NCBI RefSeq assembly: GCF_051486985.1
Contig: NZ_JAHVDV010000006.1
Span: forward strand, 1 to 64,000
Length of the DNA: 64,000 nucleotides
Source of the DNA: CBFFRJ01 sp051486985
GTDB taxonomy: Bacteria; Pseudomonadota; Gammaproteobacteria; Enterobacterales; Enterobacteriaceae
Direction: 5' to 3'
Shown here: positions 54,205 through 63,196 of the stretch, piece by piece
How positions within the stretch are numbered: the first letter of the stretch is position 1
Layout of the letters: each line of letters opens with the position of its first letter
Position numbers and translations under genes: made by a program
Notes under the pieces: generated by a model
The model's input: only the letters and a program-made list of their open reading frames with translations
Databases searched by the model: none
What the model was told of the DNA's origin: nothing

Positions 54205-55317
54205 ATGAACAGATTCTCGCTACAAACGCGACTCTATAGCGGAGTGGGAAGCCTCGGAGCCTTAAAACGCTTTCGCAATAAGGACATCTGGATCATTTGC
54301 GACGGTTTTCTTGCTCACTCGCCGCTGATTGATATGTTGAAGCAGGCGATTGCGCCGGATAACCGACTGAGTGTCTTTAGTGATATTACGCCGGATCCGA
54401 CCATAGCGACGGTGGTTGAGGGCATCGCACAAATGCAGACGCTCAAGCCGGCTGTGGTCATCGGTTTTGGTGGCGGCTCTGCTCTGGATGCAGCGAAGGC
54501 GATTGTCTGGTTCAGCAAACAGCTGGGTATTGATATCGAAACCTGCGTGGCGATCCCTACCACCAGTGGGACAGGATCCGAAGTCACCAGCGCGTGCGTC
54601 ATAAGCGATCCGCAGAAGGGCATTAAATATCCGCTGTTTGATAACGCACTCTACCCGGATATCGCCATTCTCGATCCGGCACTGGTGGTGAGCGTCCCAC
54701 CCGCTATTACGGCAAACACCGGGCTCGACGTGTTGACTCATGCGCTTGAAGCTTACGTGTCTCCTGAGGCCAGCGATTTTACCGATGCGCTGGCCGAAAA
54801 GGCAGCCCAACTGGTGTTTAAGTATTTGCCGGTCGCAGTGCGCAACGGAGACTGCCTGGCCACGCGCGAGAAAATGCACAATGCCGCCACGCTGGCTGGC
54901 ATGGCGTTCAGCCAGTCCGGGTTGGGCATAAACCATGCCATAGCCCACCAGTTAGGAGGGCAATTTCACCTGCCGCACGGACTGGCGAATGCGCTGCTGC
55001 TGACCCCTGTCATCCATTTTAATGCCAAAGACAAACGTGCAGCCCATCGCTACGCGCGTATTGCCAAAGCCTGCCATTTTTGCCCATCGACGGCTAATGA
55101 ACAGTTGGCCGTCAATGCTCTGGTGCGACAGATCGAGCAACTGAAAAAGCAGTGCAACATTCCGACCCTTGCGGGGGCGCTCAATACCACCGCTTCTGCT
55201 TTTCGCGCGCGCATTCCCGGCATGGTCGACGCTGCTCTGGCAGATGTCACCCTCAAAACGACACCGCGCCATGCTGATGCCAGCGCCATTCGTCATTTGC
55301 TGGAGGAATTATTGTGA
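54205..55317 (+). CDS. pduQ: propanol dehydrogenase
   Basis: 370 residues from the ATG at 54205; the frame from 54160 is inside pduP. Iron-type group III alcohol dehydrogenase that recycles NAD+ by reducing propionaldehyde to 1-propanol. GGGSALDAAKAI (NAD-binding) and the metal ligand block NHAIAHQLGGQFHLPHGLANA are present. It overlaps pduS by 4 bases. Confidence 0.95.
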   Translation: MNRFSLQTRLYSGVGSLGALKRFRNKDIWIICDGFLAHSPLIDMLKQAIAPDNRLSVFSDITPDPTIATVVEGIAQMQTLKPAVVIGFGGGSALDAAKAIVWFSKQLGIDIETCVAIPTTSGTGSEVTSACVISDPQKGIKYPLFDNALYPDIAILDPALVVSVPPAITANTGLDVLTHALEAYVSPEASDFTDALAEKAAQLVFKYLPVAVRNGDCLATREKMHNAATLAGMAFSQSGLGINHAIAHQLGGQFHLPHGLANALLLTPVIHFNAKDKRAAHRYARIAKACHFCPSTANEQLAVNALVRQIEQLKKQCNIPTLAGALNTTASAFRARIPGMVDAALADVTLKTTPRHADASAIRHLLEELL

Positions 55318-56684
55318 GTGAAGTCGCCTTTGTCGCCCCTGCGTGGGGAGAGGTTAGCCCTGCCAGCGCAGATGATATTCGTGAAAGCGTCCGTGCTGGA
55401 GGCGTGGTTGGTGCCGGAGGCGCAGGTTTTCCCACCCACGTGAAATTACAGGCTCAGGTCGAGATTTTTCTCGTTAACGCCGCTGAATGCGAGCCTATGT
55501 TAAAAGTGGATCAACAGCTTATGCCACAGCAGGCCGCGCGTCTGGTGCGCGGCATTCTTTATGGCATGCGCGCGACCGGGGCAACGCAAGGCATTATCGC
55601 GCTAAAAGAGAAGTATCACGCCGCAGTCGAGGCGCTAACCCCCTTGCTGCCGCCGACAATCCGTCTGCATATTTTGCCGGATGTCTACCCTGCGGGAGAT
55701 GAAGTTATCACCATCTGGCTGGCAACGGGTCTGCGGGTGCCTCCGGCGGCATTGCCTACCAGCGTTGGCGTGGTGGTGAACAATGTGCAGACGGTGTTGA
55801 ATATCGCCCGGGCCGTGGAAGATAACTACCCCGTTACGCGCCGCACGCTGACCGTCAACGGCGCGGTTCATCATCCACTGACGGTGACCGTTCCCCTGGG
55901 CATCTCCCTCAGGGAGGTGCTTACCCTTGCCGGAGGAGCAACGGTTGATGCGCCGGGTTTTATCAACGGCGGGCCTATGATGGGAGGGCTTATCACCTCT
56001 CTGGATACCCCGGTCACCAAGACCACCGGCGGCTTGCTGGTTCTGCCAGATACGCATCCGTTAATTACCCGCCGCAGGCAGGATGACAAAACGGTACTCA
56101 GTATTGCCCGTACTGTTTGCGAGCATTGTCGACTCTGCACCGATTTATGCCCGCGCCACATTATTGGTCATGAACTCTCGCCACACCTGCTGGTGAGAGC
56201 GGTCAATTATCAGAATGTCGCCACCCCTTCCACGTTACTGAGCGCATTAACCTGCTCAGAGTGCAACGTTTGCGAAAGCGTTGCCTGCCCGGTCGGCATT
56301 TCGCCTATGCGGGTAAATCGTCTCCTTAAAGCCGAACTTCGCGCCAGCGGCGCACGTTATGAAGGCCCGCTGCGTGAGGCTGATGAAATGGCGCGCTATC
56401 GCCTGACGCCGGTCAAAAGGCTGATAACCAAACTCGGATTAAACGACTGGTATCAGGATGCACCAATTAAAGCGCTCACCGTTACCCCTGCTCAGGTGGT
56501 ACTCCCGCTGCGTCAGCACATTGGCACGCCCGCCGTACCCTCCGTAAGGCAGGGCGACAGGGTTTCACGAGGTGAATGCATTGCGGACGTTCCTCTGGGG
56601 GCGCTCGGCGTGCCGCTGCATGCCAGCATCGACGGCGTTATTGCGTCGGTGACGGACCAGGCAATTACAGTTGTACGAGGATAA
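55314..56684 (+). CDS. pduS: cobalamin reductase PduS
   Basis: 456 residues starting at GTG 55314, overlapping the pduQ stop. RnfC-like flavoprotein: RAGGVVGAGGAGFPTHVK at the N-terminus (FMN/NADH region) and two 4Fe-4S motifs, CEHCRLCTDLCP and CSECNVCESVACPVG. Reduces cob(III)/cob(II)alamin for PduO, linking to the shell protein PduT. Confidence 0.95.
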   Translation: MSEVAFVAPAWGEVSPASADDIRESVRAGGVVGAGGAGFPTHVKLQAQVEIFLVNAAECEPMLKVDQQLMPQQAARLVRGILYGMRATGATQGIIALKEKYHAAVEALTPLLPPTIRLHILPDVYPAGDEVITIWLATGLRVPPAALPTSVGVVVNNVQTVLNIARAVEDNYPVTRRTLTVNGAVHHPLTVTVPLGISLREVLTLAGGATVDAPGFINGGPMMGGLITSLDTPVTKTTGGLLVLPDTHPLITRRRQDDKTVLSIARTVCEHCRLCTDLCPRHIIGHELSPHLLVRAVNYQNVATPSTLLSALTCSECNVCESVACPVGISPMRVNRLLKAELRASGARYEGPLREADEMARYRLTPVKRLITKLGLNDWYQDAPIKALTVTPAQVVLPLRQHIGTPAVPSVRQGDRVSRGECIADVPLGALGVPLHASIDGVIASVTDQAITVVRG

Positions 56685-56686
56685 CC

Positions 56687-57241
56687 ATGTCACAAGCTAT
56701 TGGAATACTTGAACTTACCAGCATTGCGAAAGGGATGGAGCTTGGCGATGTCATGCTGAAAAGCGCTAACGTCACGCTACTTGTGAGTAAAACCCTCTGC
56801 CCCGGCAAGTTTCTGCTGATGATTGGCGGTGATGTGGGTGCCGTGCAGCAGTCCATTGCGGCCGGTGAGAGCAGAGCCGGCGAAATGCTGGTCGACAGCA
56901 TTGTGCTTGCCAATATTCATGCAGCAGTCTTACCTGCGATCAGCGGACTGAACGCTGTAGAAAAACGGCAGGCCGTGGGTATCGTCGAAACCTGGAGCGT
57001 GGCCGCCTGCATCAGTGCCGCCGACAGGGCAGTCAAAGCAGCGAACGTGACGCTGGTACGCGTACATATGGCTTTCGGCATCGGTGGTAAGTGTTACATG
57101 GTGGTTGCGGGCGACATTTCTGATGTTGAAAACGCGGTGACAGTGGCCAGTGAGAGTGCAGGAGAGAAAGGGCTGCTGGTCTATCGGTCCGTTATTCCTC
57201 GTCCTCACGAGGCTATGTGGCGACAGATTGTGGAGGGCTAA
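56687..57241 (+). CDS. pduT: Fe-S shell protein PduT
   Basis: 184 residues from ATG 56687 (the frame from 56576 lies in pduS). Tandem BMC domains: SQAIGILELTSIAKGMELGD and ILETWSVAACISAADR-like VGIVETWSVAACISAAD. Cys38 in KTLCPGKF is the known ligand for the 4Fe-4S cluster in the trimer pore, suggesting electron transfer through the shell. It overlaps pduU by one base. Confidence 0.95.
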   Translation: MSQAIGILELTSIAKGMELGDVMLKSANVTLLVSKTLCPGKFLLMIGGDVGAVQQSIAAGESRAGEMLVDSIVLANIHAAVLPAISGLNAVEKRQAVGIVETWSVAACISAADRAVKAANVTLVRVHMAFGIGGKCYMVVAGDISDVENAVTVASESAGEKGLLVYRSVIPRPHEAMWRQIVEG

Positions 57242-57591
57242 TGGAAACGCAACACACTACGGAACGCATGATCCAGGAGTATGTCCCGGGTAAACAGGTC
57301 ACACTGGCCCATCTGATAGCCAATCCCGGAAAAGATCTCTACAAGAAACTGGGGTTGAGCGAGACGGCATCGGCGATTGGTATTTTAACCATTACCCCCA
57401 GTGAAGCCTCCATCATTGCCTGCGATATCGCCACAAAATCAGGTGCCGTCGAGATCGGTTTTATCGATCGATTTACCGGTGCCGTGGTACTGACCGGGGA
57501 TGTCTCTTCAGTGGAATATGCCCTGCGTCAGGTGACCCGTTCGCTGGGGGAAATGCTGCGCTTCACCACCTGTCAGGTGACACGGACCTGA
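57241..57591 (+). CDS. pduU: shell protein PduU
   Basis: 116-residue circularly permuted BMC protein. The N-terminal TERMIQEYVPGKQVTLAHLI forms the beta-barrel cap over the pore in the Salmonella structure. LTGDVSSVEYALRQVTRSLGE is at the C-terminus. Its ATG takes the last base of the pduT stop. Confidence 0.95.
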   Translation: METQHTTERMIQEYVPGKQVTLAHLIANPGKDLYKKLGLSETASAIGILTITPSEASIIACDIATKSGAVEIGFIDRFTGAVVLTGDVSSVEYALRQVTRSLGEMLRFTTCQVTRT

Positions 57592-57595
57592 TGCC

Positions 57596-58048
57596 ATGAA
57601 AAGAATGATGTTAATTGGCCCAAGCCAGTGCGGTAAAACCTCACTCACCCAGCGTCTGCGGGGTGAGGCGATTCGTTACCAGAAAACACAAGCTATCGTC
57701 TGGTCACCGGAAACGATTGATACACCGGGTGAGTACCTTGAAAACCGTTGTCTCTACAGCGCGCTGCTAACCAGCGCCTGCGAGGCAGACATTGTCGCAC
57801 TGGTACTCAATGCCGATGCCCGGTGGTGTCCGTTCTCCCCGGGATTTACCTTACCGATGAATCGCCCGACCATTGGCATCGTCACTAAAGCCGATCTGGC
57901 TGGTAAAGACCAGACAGACCTGGCAGGTCAGTGGCTGACGCAATCCGGCGCTCAACAACTTTTCATCACCAGCGCGCAGACCGGTCAGGGCATTGCGGCG
58001 GTGATTGCTCATCTTCAGTCTCAGGAGTCTTCATGTCCCGCACCATAA
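57596..58048 (+). CDS. pduV: PduV, small GTPase-like protein
   Basis: 150 residues of the EutP/PduV family with P-loop GPSQCGKTSL (~8-17) and NKxD-like VTKADL. In Salmonella it localises to microcompartments through an interaction with PduU and may affect their movement; the exact role is unsettled. ATG at 57596 follows pduU by 4 bases. Confidence 0.92.
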   Translation: MKRMMLIGPSQCGKTSLTQRLRGEAIRYQKTQAIVWSPETIDTPGEYLENRCLYSALLTSACEADIVALVLNADARWCPFSPGFTLPMNRPTIGIVTKADLAGKDQTDLAGQWLTQSGAQQLFITSAQTGQGIAAVIAHLQSQESSCPAP

Positions 58049-59241
58049 TGGCGGTTAACGCCGGTAGTTCTTCCCTGAAATTTCAGCTCATTACCATGCC
58101 TGCCGGAACGGTACTGTGTCAGGGTTTGATTGAACGTATTGGGCTTTCAGATGCCATCTTTACCCTGAAACAGGGTGAGAAAAAATGGCAGGAGACTCGC
58201 GCCATAGCCGATCACAACACCGCGGCGATGCTGCTGCTGGAAACGCTGCTTTCACATCAGATAATCTCCTCATTGGCGGCGATTGACGGCGTCGGGCATC
58301 GTGTCGCGCACGGTGGTGAAAGCTTTAAAGATTCGGCCCTCATAACCGATGAGGTGCTGGCAGAAATTGAACGCTTGTCAGAACTGGCGCCGTTACACAA
58401 TCCGGTCAATGCGGCAGGCATTCATGTTTTTAAGCAGGCACTGCCCCACGCTCCTGCCGTTGCCGTTTTCGATACCGCTTTTCACCAGACGCTGGATCAG
58501 GGGGCTTTTATCTATCCTTTGCCGTGGCGTTATTACACCGATCTGGGCATTCGTCGTTACGGCTTCCACGGCACCAGCCACAAATATGTCAGCCAGTTAA
58601 TGGCAGAGAAACTGGGTGTACCTTTGAGTGCTTTGCGCGTCGTTACCTGTCATTTGGGCAACGGTAGTAGTCTGTGCGCCATTAAAGAGGGGCGCTCTGT
58701 TAATACGTCGATGGGCTTTACGCCGCAGTCAGGTGTGATGATGGGCACGCGCAGTGGCGATATCGACCCCTCGATTTTACCCTGGGTGGCACAGCGTGAA
58801 GGGCTTACGCCACAACAGCTGAATACCCTGATTAATAATGAATCCGGATTGCTGGGTGTATCGGGCGTGTCCAATGATTTCCGCGATGTCGAAGAGGCCG
58901 CCCGGGAAGGCAACGAGCGTGCGGCGCTGGCGTTGACGCTTTTCGTGGAGCGCATACGGGCAACCCTTGGAAGCTACATAATGCAAATGGGTGGGCTGGA
59001 CGTCCTGCTGTTTACTGGTGGTATTGGTGAGAACTCGGCGCGTGTGCGAGCGGCGGTGTGCCGCGATCTTCACTTCCTGGGAGTGGAGGTTGACGCCGGA
59101 AAAAACAGCCGCAATGAGACCTTTATTCAGACGGAACAATCGATGGTAAAAGTCGCCGTTATCAGCACCAACGAAGAGCTGATGATAGCGCGTGATGTGA
59201 TGCGTATTGCGCTGCCGGAATACGCCGGGGAGTGCGTATGA
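58033..59241 (+). CDS. pduW: propionate kinase
   Basis: 402 residues from the ATG at 58033 (the frame from 57931 is inside pduV). Acetokinase family: MAVNAGSSSLKFQ at the N-terminus, HRVAHGGESF, GFHGTSHKYVS, THLGNGSS-like TCHLGNGSSLCAI and FTGGIGENSARVR. It makes ATP from propionyl-phosphate. Overlaps the next gene by 4 bases. Confidence 0.96.
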   Translation: MSRTIMAVNAGSSSLKFQLITMPAGTVLCQGLIERIGLSDAIFTLKQGEKKWQETRAIADHNTAAMLLLETLLSHQIISSLAAIDGVGHRVAHGGESFKDSALITDEVLAEIERLSELAPLHNPVNAAGIHVFKQALPHAPAVAVFDTAFHQTLDQGAFIYPLPWRYYTDLGIRRYGFHGTSHKYVSQLMAEKLGVPLSALRVVTCHLGNGSSLCAIKEGRSVNTSMGFTPQSGVMMGTRSGDIDPSILPWVAQREGLTPQQLNTLINNESGLLGVSGVSNDFRDVEEAAREGNERAALALTLFVERIRATLGSYIMQMGGLDVLLFTGGIGENSARVRAAVCRDLHFLGVEVDAGKNSRNETFIQTEQSMVKVAVISTNEELMIARDVMRIALPEYAGECV

Positions 59242-59981
59242 TAGGTAAAGTCTGGCTGGTCGGCGCAGGCCCCGGCGATCCGGGGCTGATGACGGTAAAA
59301 GGATTAGCATGTTTGCGCGACGCGCAGGCAGTGGTCTATGACAGACTGGTTAATCCGCTTCTGCTTAAGGAAGCGCCTGATAACAGTGAGTTTTATGATG
59401 TGGGCAAAGAAGCCAACTGCCACCCGATTCCACAACCACAGATCAACCAGATCCTGATTGACTGCGCCCGTCGTGGACTCAGAGTGGTCCGCCTGAAAGG
59501 TGGTGACCCTTTTGTTTTCGGACGCGGGAGTGAAGAGGCTCAGGCCTTGCATGAAGCAGGGATCGCGGTCGATATCGTACCTGGAATAACGTCTGCCATC
59601 GGCGGACTGGCAATGGCGGGGATCCCAGTGACGCATCGCCACTGTGCTTCCAGCTTCCATGTTGTGACGGGTCATTTACAGGATGGCAAAGCCCCGCAGG
59701 ACTGGAGCGCACTGGCGCAACTGTCGGGTACGCTGGTCATTCTGATGGGTATGTCGCAGATTCATACGATTTGCGATGAACTTATCAGGGCGGGGAAAGC
59801 GTCGGCAACACCCGCTGCGGTCGTGATGCGGGCAAGCACCCCCGCCCAGCAGGTACTGACGGCTCCGCTGTCGCAACTTGCAGCAAAAAGTGACGCCGCA
59901 GGCTTTTGCGCACCGGCGCTCATCGTCATCGGTGAGGTTGTTTCATTACGAGAAATCCTGGCCTTCAGCGGATCCGCGTGA
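59238..59981 (+). CDS. uroporphyrinogen-III C-methyltransferase (SUMT)
   Basis: 247 residues from the ATG at 59238, which forms an ATGA overlap with pduW. All SUMT motifs are present: WLVGAGPGDPGLMTVKGL, RLKGGDPFVFGRGSEEA, VPGITSAIGGLAMAGIPVTH and VVTGHLQDG. It makes precorrin-2, the precursor for the cbi pathway, so it removes dependence on the methylase half of CysG. The Salmonella pdu operon lacks this gene between pduW and pduX. Gene symbols in use (cobA) clash with the Salmonella adenosyltransferase name, so none is given. Confidence 0.92.
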   Translation: MIGKVWLVGAGPGDPGLMTVKGLACLRDAQAVVYDRLVNPLLLKEAPDNSEFYDVGKEANCHPIPQPQINQILIDCARRGLRVVRLKGGDPFVFGRGSEEAQALHEAGIAVDIVPGITSAIGGLAMAGIPVTHRHCASSFHVVTGHLQDGKAPQDWSALAQLSGTLVILMGMSQIHTICDELIRAGKASATPAAVVMRASTPAQQVLTAPLSQLAAKSDAAGFCAPALIVIGEVVSLREILAFSGSA

Positions 59982-60020
59982 CACTATCCGTCGGTAAGTG
60001 CTTTAGTTGAGAGGTAAAGT

Positions 60021-60887
60021 GTGGCGCTGGCACGGTGTCCCGCATCCTGCGGTGAAATCATTCAGGGTTGGATCCTGGGCAGTGAAAAACTGGTTTCCTG
60101 CCCGGTTGACTGGTACAGCGAGGTTGAAATCTCCACTGGTTCACCTTTGCCGACTGAACGCACGCGGATGCGGGCGATGGTTAATCTTGTGCTCCGACAC
60201 TGGCAACTTCCCTCTTCCTTAAGCCGGGAGATTCGTATTGAGTGCCGCTCGACCATTCCGGTTGCTAAAGGAATGGCGAGCAGTACAGCAGATATTGCCG
60301 CCACGGCCGTCGCTACCTCACGGCACTACGGCTATTCACTGGATGAACCGACCCTTGCCCGGCTCTGCGTCATGCTCGAACCCACCGACAGTACCGTTTT
60401 TCGCCACCTGACCCTCTTCGATCACAATAGCGCCAGCATGCATATCGCCTGTCACGGTCTGCCCGCAATGGATATCCTGCTGCTTGAAAGTCCGTTGATT
60501 TTGCGTACGGAAGATTATCATCGTCTGCCGCGTGAGCCTGTACTGAAAACCCATGCGGCGGAACTGGACAGTGCGTGGCAGCAGGTGCAGCAGGCCTGCG
60601 CGCACCGCTCTCCTGCTTTACTTGCCGAAGCGGCCACCCGCAGCGCGATCGCCAGCCAGCGGCTGCTTCCTAAACCCGCCTTTCGGGAGTTAATGTCGCT
60701 GGTGGAGAAGTGCGATCTCTATGGCTTGAATGTTGCCCATAGCGGCAGCGTGGTTGGGCTCTTTTGTGACAGGAAAAAGCAGGATGTGGAAAAAGTGTGC
60801 TGGCATCTGAAAAAAACGCAGCTATCTGCTCACTGGCCAGAGCAGCATCTGTTACGGCTGGTTGAGGGGGGAGTAAAAGAACGGTGA
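60021..60887 (+). CDS. pduX: L-threonine kinase PduX
   Basis: 288 residues starting at GTG 60021, with GAGAGG (60009-60014) upstream; Salmonella PduX is 300. GHMP kinase signature IPVAKGMASSTADIAATA and the C-terminal GLNVAHSGSVVGLF match. It phosphorylates L-threonine for the aminopropanol arm of cobalamin, complementing CobD and CbiB. Last gene of the pdu unit and convergent with tmaR. A short hairpin CGGTGAGG / CCTCACCG follows (60883-60903). Confidence 0.93.
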   Translation: MALARCPASCGEIIQGWILGSEKLVSCPVDWYSEVEISTGSPLPTERTRMRAMVNLVLRHWQLPSSLSREIRIECRSTIPVAKGMASSTADIAATAVATSRHYGYSLDEPTLARLCVMLEPTDSTVFRHLTLFDHNSASMHIACHGLPAMDILLLESPLILRTEDYHRLPREPVLKTHAAELDSAWQQVQQACAHRSPALLAEAATRSAIASQRLLPKPAFRELMSLVEKCDLYGLNVAHSGSVVGLFCDRKKQDVEKVCWHLKKTQLSAHWPEQHLLRLVEGGVKER

Positions 60888-60911
60888 GGAGTTCCCTCAC
60901 CGTAATAAGCG

Positions 60912-61247
60912 TTATTCTGCTTTAAGATCAATGGTTTTTTGTTCGCCCATTGTTTTCAGCTTTTTGGAGATTTCGCGACGCTCTTTAGAAATTTCAGCGT
61001 TTTTGATGATGTAATCATCTACGCGATCTTCGTAATCGCTTTTCATGCTGGCGATGATGCCCTGGATGGCTTCAACGCTCATACCCGGTTTGATGTAGTC
61101 GCTCAGGTTGTCCAGCAGCAGAACACGCTTCTGGTTGTCACGGATCTTTTTCTCGACGTCCTGGATTTCACGCTGCAGTTTATTCTTACGACGGAACAGA
61201 CGAACAAACTCCAGAACGTCCTGGAATGAAGGCTTGGTTGTTTCCAT
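60912..61247 (-). CDS. tmaR: pole-localiser protein TmaR (YeeX)
   Basis: 111-residue DUF496 protein, strongly helical and charged (RKNKLQREIQDVEKKIRDNQKRV), consistent with coiled coil. In E. coli TmaR clusters at the cell pole and controls EI of the PTS sugar system. Nearly identical over most of its length. Beginning of the conserved right-hand chromosomal block. Confidence 0.95.
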   Translation of the reverse strand: METTKPSFQDVLEFVRLFRRKNKLQREIQDVEKKIRDNQKRVLLLDNLSDYIKPGMSVEAIQGIIASMKSDYEDRVDDYIIKNAEISKERREISKKLKTMGEQKTIDLKAE

Positions 61248-61414
61248 TTTGACACCCCTGATAATGTGAGATTCGGATTCGTTAAAGCAACCGCTGAAGG
61301 GTAGACCTTACTTTTTGCCGTTGCTGATGACAATGGTTTTATCCTTTTACCTATCATAACCTCAAATCAGGCTGAATCGAAACAACCTCCCTGCTTTTCA
61401 GCATCAGATGAGGC

Positions 61415-62473
61415 TTATTTGCGCAGCGCCCGGCAAATGAGGTGCGACAGTAATTCCAGCTGGCGGGCCAGTTCCATACTCAGCCACACATACCCGTGAA
61501 TGGAGTTTTCCGCCAGCGCATCACCCTGATGATCGCGCAGAAGCTCGCGCAGCTCGGTAACTATCTCAGTGAGTTTTTCGGTATTAGCTATAATCGGCTG
61601 CGGATTCCCTTCGTATAATGCATGCGCAATGGTCAACAGCGTCTGTTGAGTCATCTGCTGCGTTTCACGAAGCGTGTGGGCATTGAGCATCACAAAATGG
61701 CTGGAGCGCGATGCCCAGTGGGCGTTAATCTGTAACTCGAGCATGCAAACCAGATTGCGGCTGACCGTCTGAATGGCTTCAAAAATAGCTTTCTGGATGT
61801 GAGTCTCTTTGCTCGCAGGGGTGATCAGTCCGCGCATTCTGACGACATCATTAAGGATTTTTTGCAGATGTTTTTCCAGGCGGGGACGTTCAACCAGATT
61901 CACTGAGAACCCCGCCTGGTAGACCCGGTTAAAGGCCGTGACATAACCCGCCATCTGAATTCGCCAGTGCAGAAATGCCCGTTGAGGCCAGATGCCGGTA
62001 AATAACATGGCCAGAAGAGAGCCAAAAATGACATCACCGCTTCGCCAGAGTGCCGTTTCCATGTCGCCTGCAGGCGCACCCACGACCACTGCCAGCGTAA
62101 TACCAATAAGCAATGCCTGATAGGGTTTCTTCCCCAGTGCCAGCCAGCCGCAAAGGAACATAGCGGCCGCGCACCAGAGCAGCATGACTGGCATTGAGAG
62201 GAGTTCAAGCCGCAGGGCAACCAGGCCCAGAGCAGAGCCGCAGATAGTGCCGCCAATACGGTCAAAGGCCCGGGGAACCACATTCCCCCAAAAGGAGATG
62301 GGCCCCATCACGACAACAAGCGTAATCAAAGGCCAGGTCCCTTCAGGGATGTTCAGCAGACGCACCAGTAAAAATGTCAGAACGAAGGCCAGCGCAATAC
62401 GCACCCCATGCACAACGCGGTAGTGACGATAAAGCCTGATTTCAAAAGGACTGAGTGACTTGTCGGGACGCAC
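61415..62473 (-). CDS. yeeA: FUSC family inner-membrane protein YeeA
   Basis: 352 residues. The N-terminal half has about six membrane helices (VRIALAFVLTFLLVRLL, WPLITLVVVMGPISFWGNVVPRAFDRIGGT, the latter a FUSC signature). The C-terminal half is cytoplasmic and helical. Function unknown, though related to aromatic-acid efflux subunit AaeB. Same order as in E. coli. Confidence 0.92.
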   Translation of the reverse strand: MRPDKSLSPFEIRLYRHYRVVHGVRIALAFVLTFLLVRLLNIPEGTWPLITLVVVMGPISFWGNVVPRAFDRIGGTICGSALGLVALRLELLSMPVMLLWCAAAMFLCGWLALGKKPYQALLIGITLAVVVGAPAGDMETALWRSGDVIFGSLLAMLFTGIWPQRAFLHWRIQMAGYVTAFNRVYQAGFSVNLVERPRLEKHLQKILNDVVRMRGLITPASKETHIQKAIFEAIQTVSRNLVCMLELQINAHWASRSSHFVMLNAHTLRETQQMTQQTLLTIAHALYEGNPQPIIANTEKLTEIVTELRELLRDHQGDALAENSIHGYVWLSMELARQLELLSHLICRALRK

Positions 62474-62544
62474 ACCCGTTCTCCAGCCAAAAACGAAAGC
62501 GCGATTGTAACGACTTTTCTGCGGTACAGATCACTGTTCAGGAC

Positions 62545-62585
62545 AAAAAAAGGGTAACTGACCGCATTCTGCGCTTCAGTTACCC
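62545..62585 (-). terminator. terminator of sbmC
   Basis: On the minus strand GGGTAACTGA and TCAGTTACCC form a 10-pair stem followed by TTTTTTT. It lies 21 bases past the sbmC stop. Confidence 0.9.
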
Positions 62586-62605
62586 GGTACAGGCAAGGCT
62601 AACTG

Positions 62606-63076
62606 TCAGGACTTGGGCTCAACCGGAATGTACATGTCGATTTCCCAGTAGCCATCCTCCTGGTCACCATTGAGGTAAAGCTCAAAGCACGGGCGCAGCG
62701 CAATCTGGTAGTGCTCATCCACCAACAGCTCGTCGAAGAAAAGATCCCAGGATTTTTCAAACTCATTGTTATAGACCTTCGCGCGAGCCACGGCGTAGTC
62801 CCCACCCGGTAACTCCGTTTTCATTACCCCTTCGCTGTTTTCCGGAATAACAAAGTCCTCGGGCACAGACACCACCACATCACAACGTAACTTGTCCGCC
62901 GGAACCTCATCGGGGTTATCGTAGTAAGCGCAAATCCAGTCGATGGGCTGAATGTGCTTATTCTTTACCCACATGTTCAACTGCGCGAAGCCCTGTTTCA
63001 CCGTGACATCCCACGGCCCCACCAGATGGAACCCGGCGATAGTGCGCGTATCAACCTGCTTAACGTGGTATTCCAT
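62606..63076 (-). CDS. sbmC: DNA gyrase inhibitor SbmC (GyrI)
   Basis: 156 residues of the GyrI-like fold. YHVKQVDTRTIAGFHLVGPWD at the N-terminus, WICAYYDNPDEVPADKLRCDV in the middle and a C-terminal IDMYIPVEPKS match E. coli SbmC. It protects gyrase from toxins such as microcin B17. Typically SOS-induced; I did not find a clear LexA box by eye in 63077-63196. Confidence 0.93.
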   Translation of the reverse strand: MEYHVKQVDTRTIAGFHLVGPWDVTVKQGFAQLNMWVKNKHIQPIDWICAYYDNPDEVPADKLRCDVVVSVPEDFVIPENSEGVMKTELPGGDYAVARAKVYNNEFEKSWDLFFDELLVDEHYQIALRPCFELYLNGDQEDGYWEIDMYIPVEPKS

Positions 63077-63196
63077 GCGACTCTCCTCACTGACACCGAT
63101 GTTTTATACAGTGTAAATAACGGATGCTCGTCCGCCATCCTGCACGGGTCAATTATGGGAGCAGACTCGTGCACTCGCCACTTTGCCATGTCAGCC

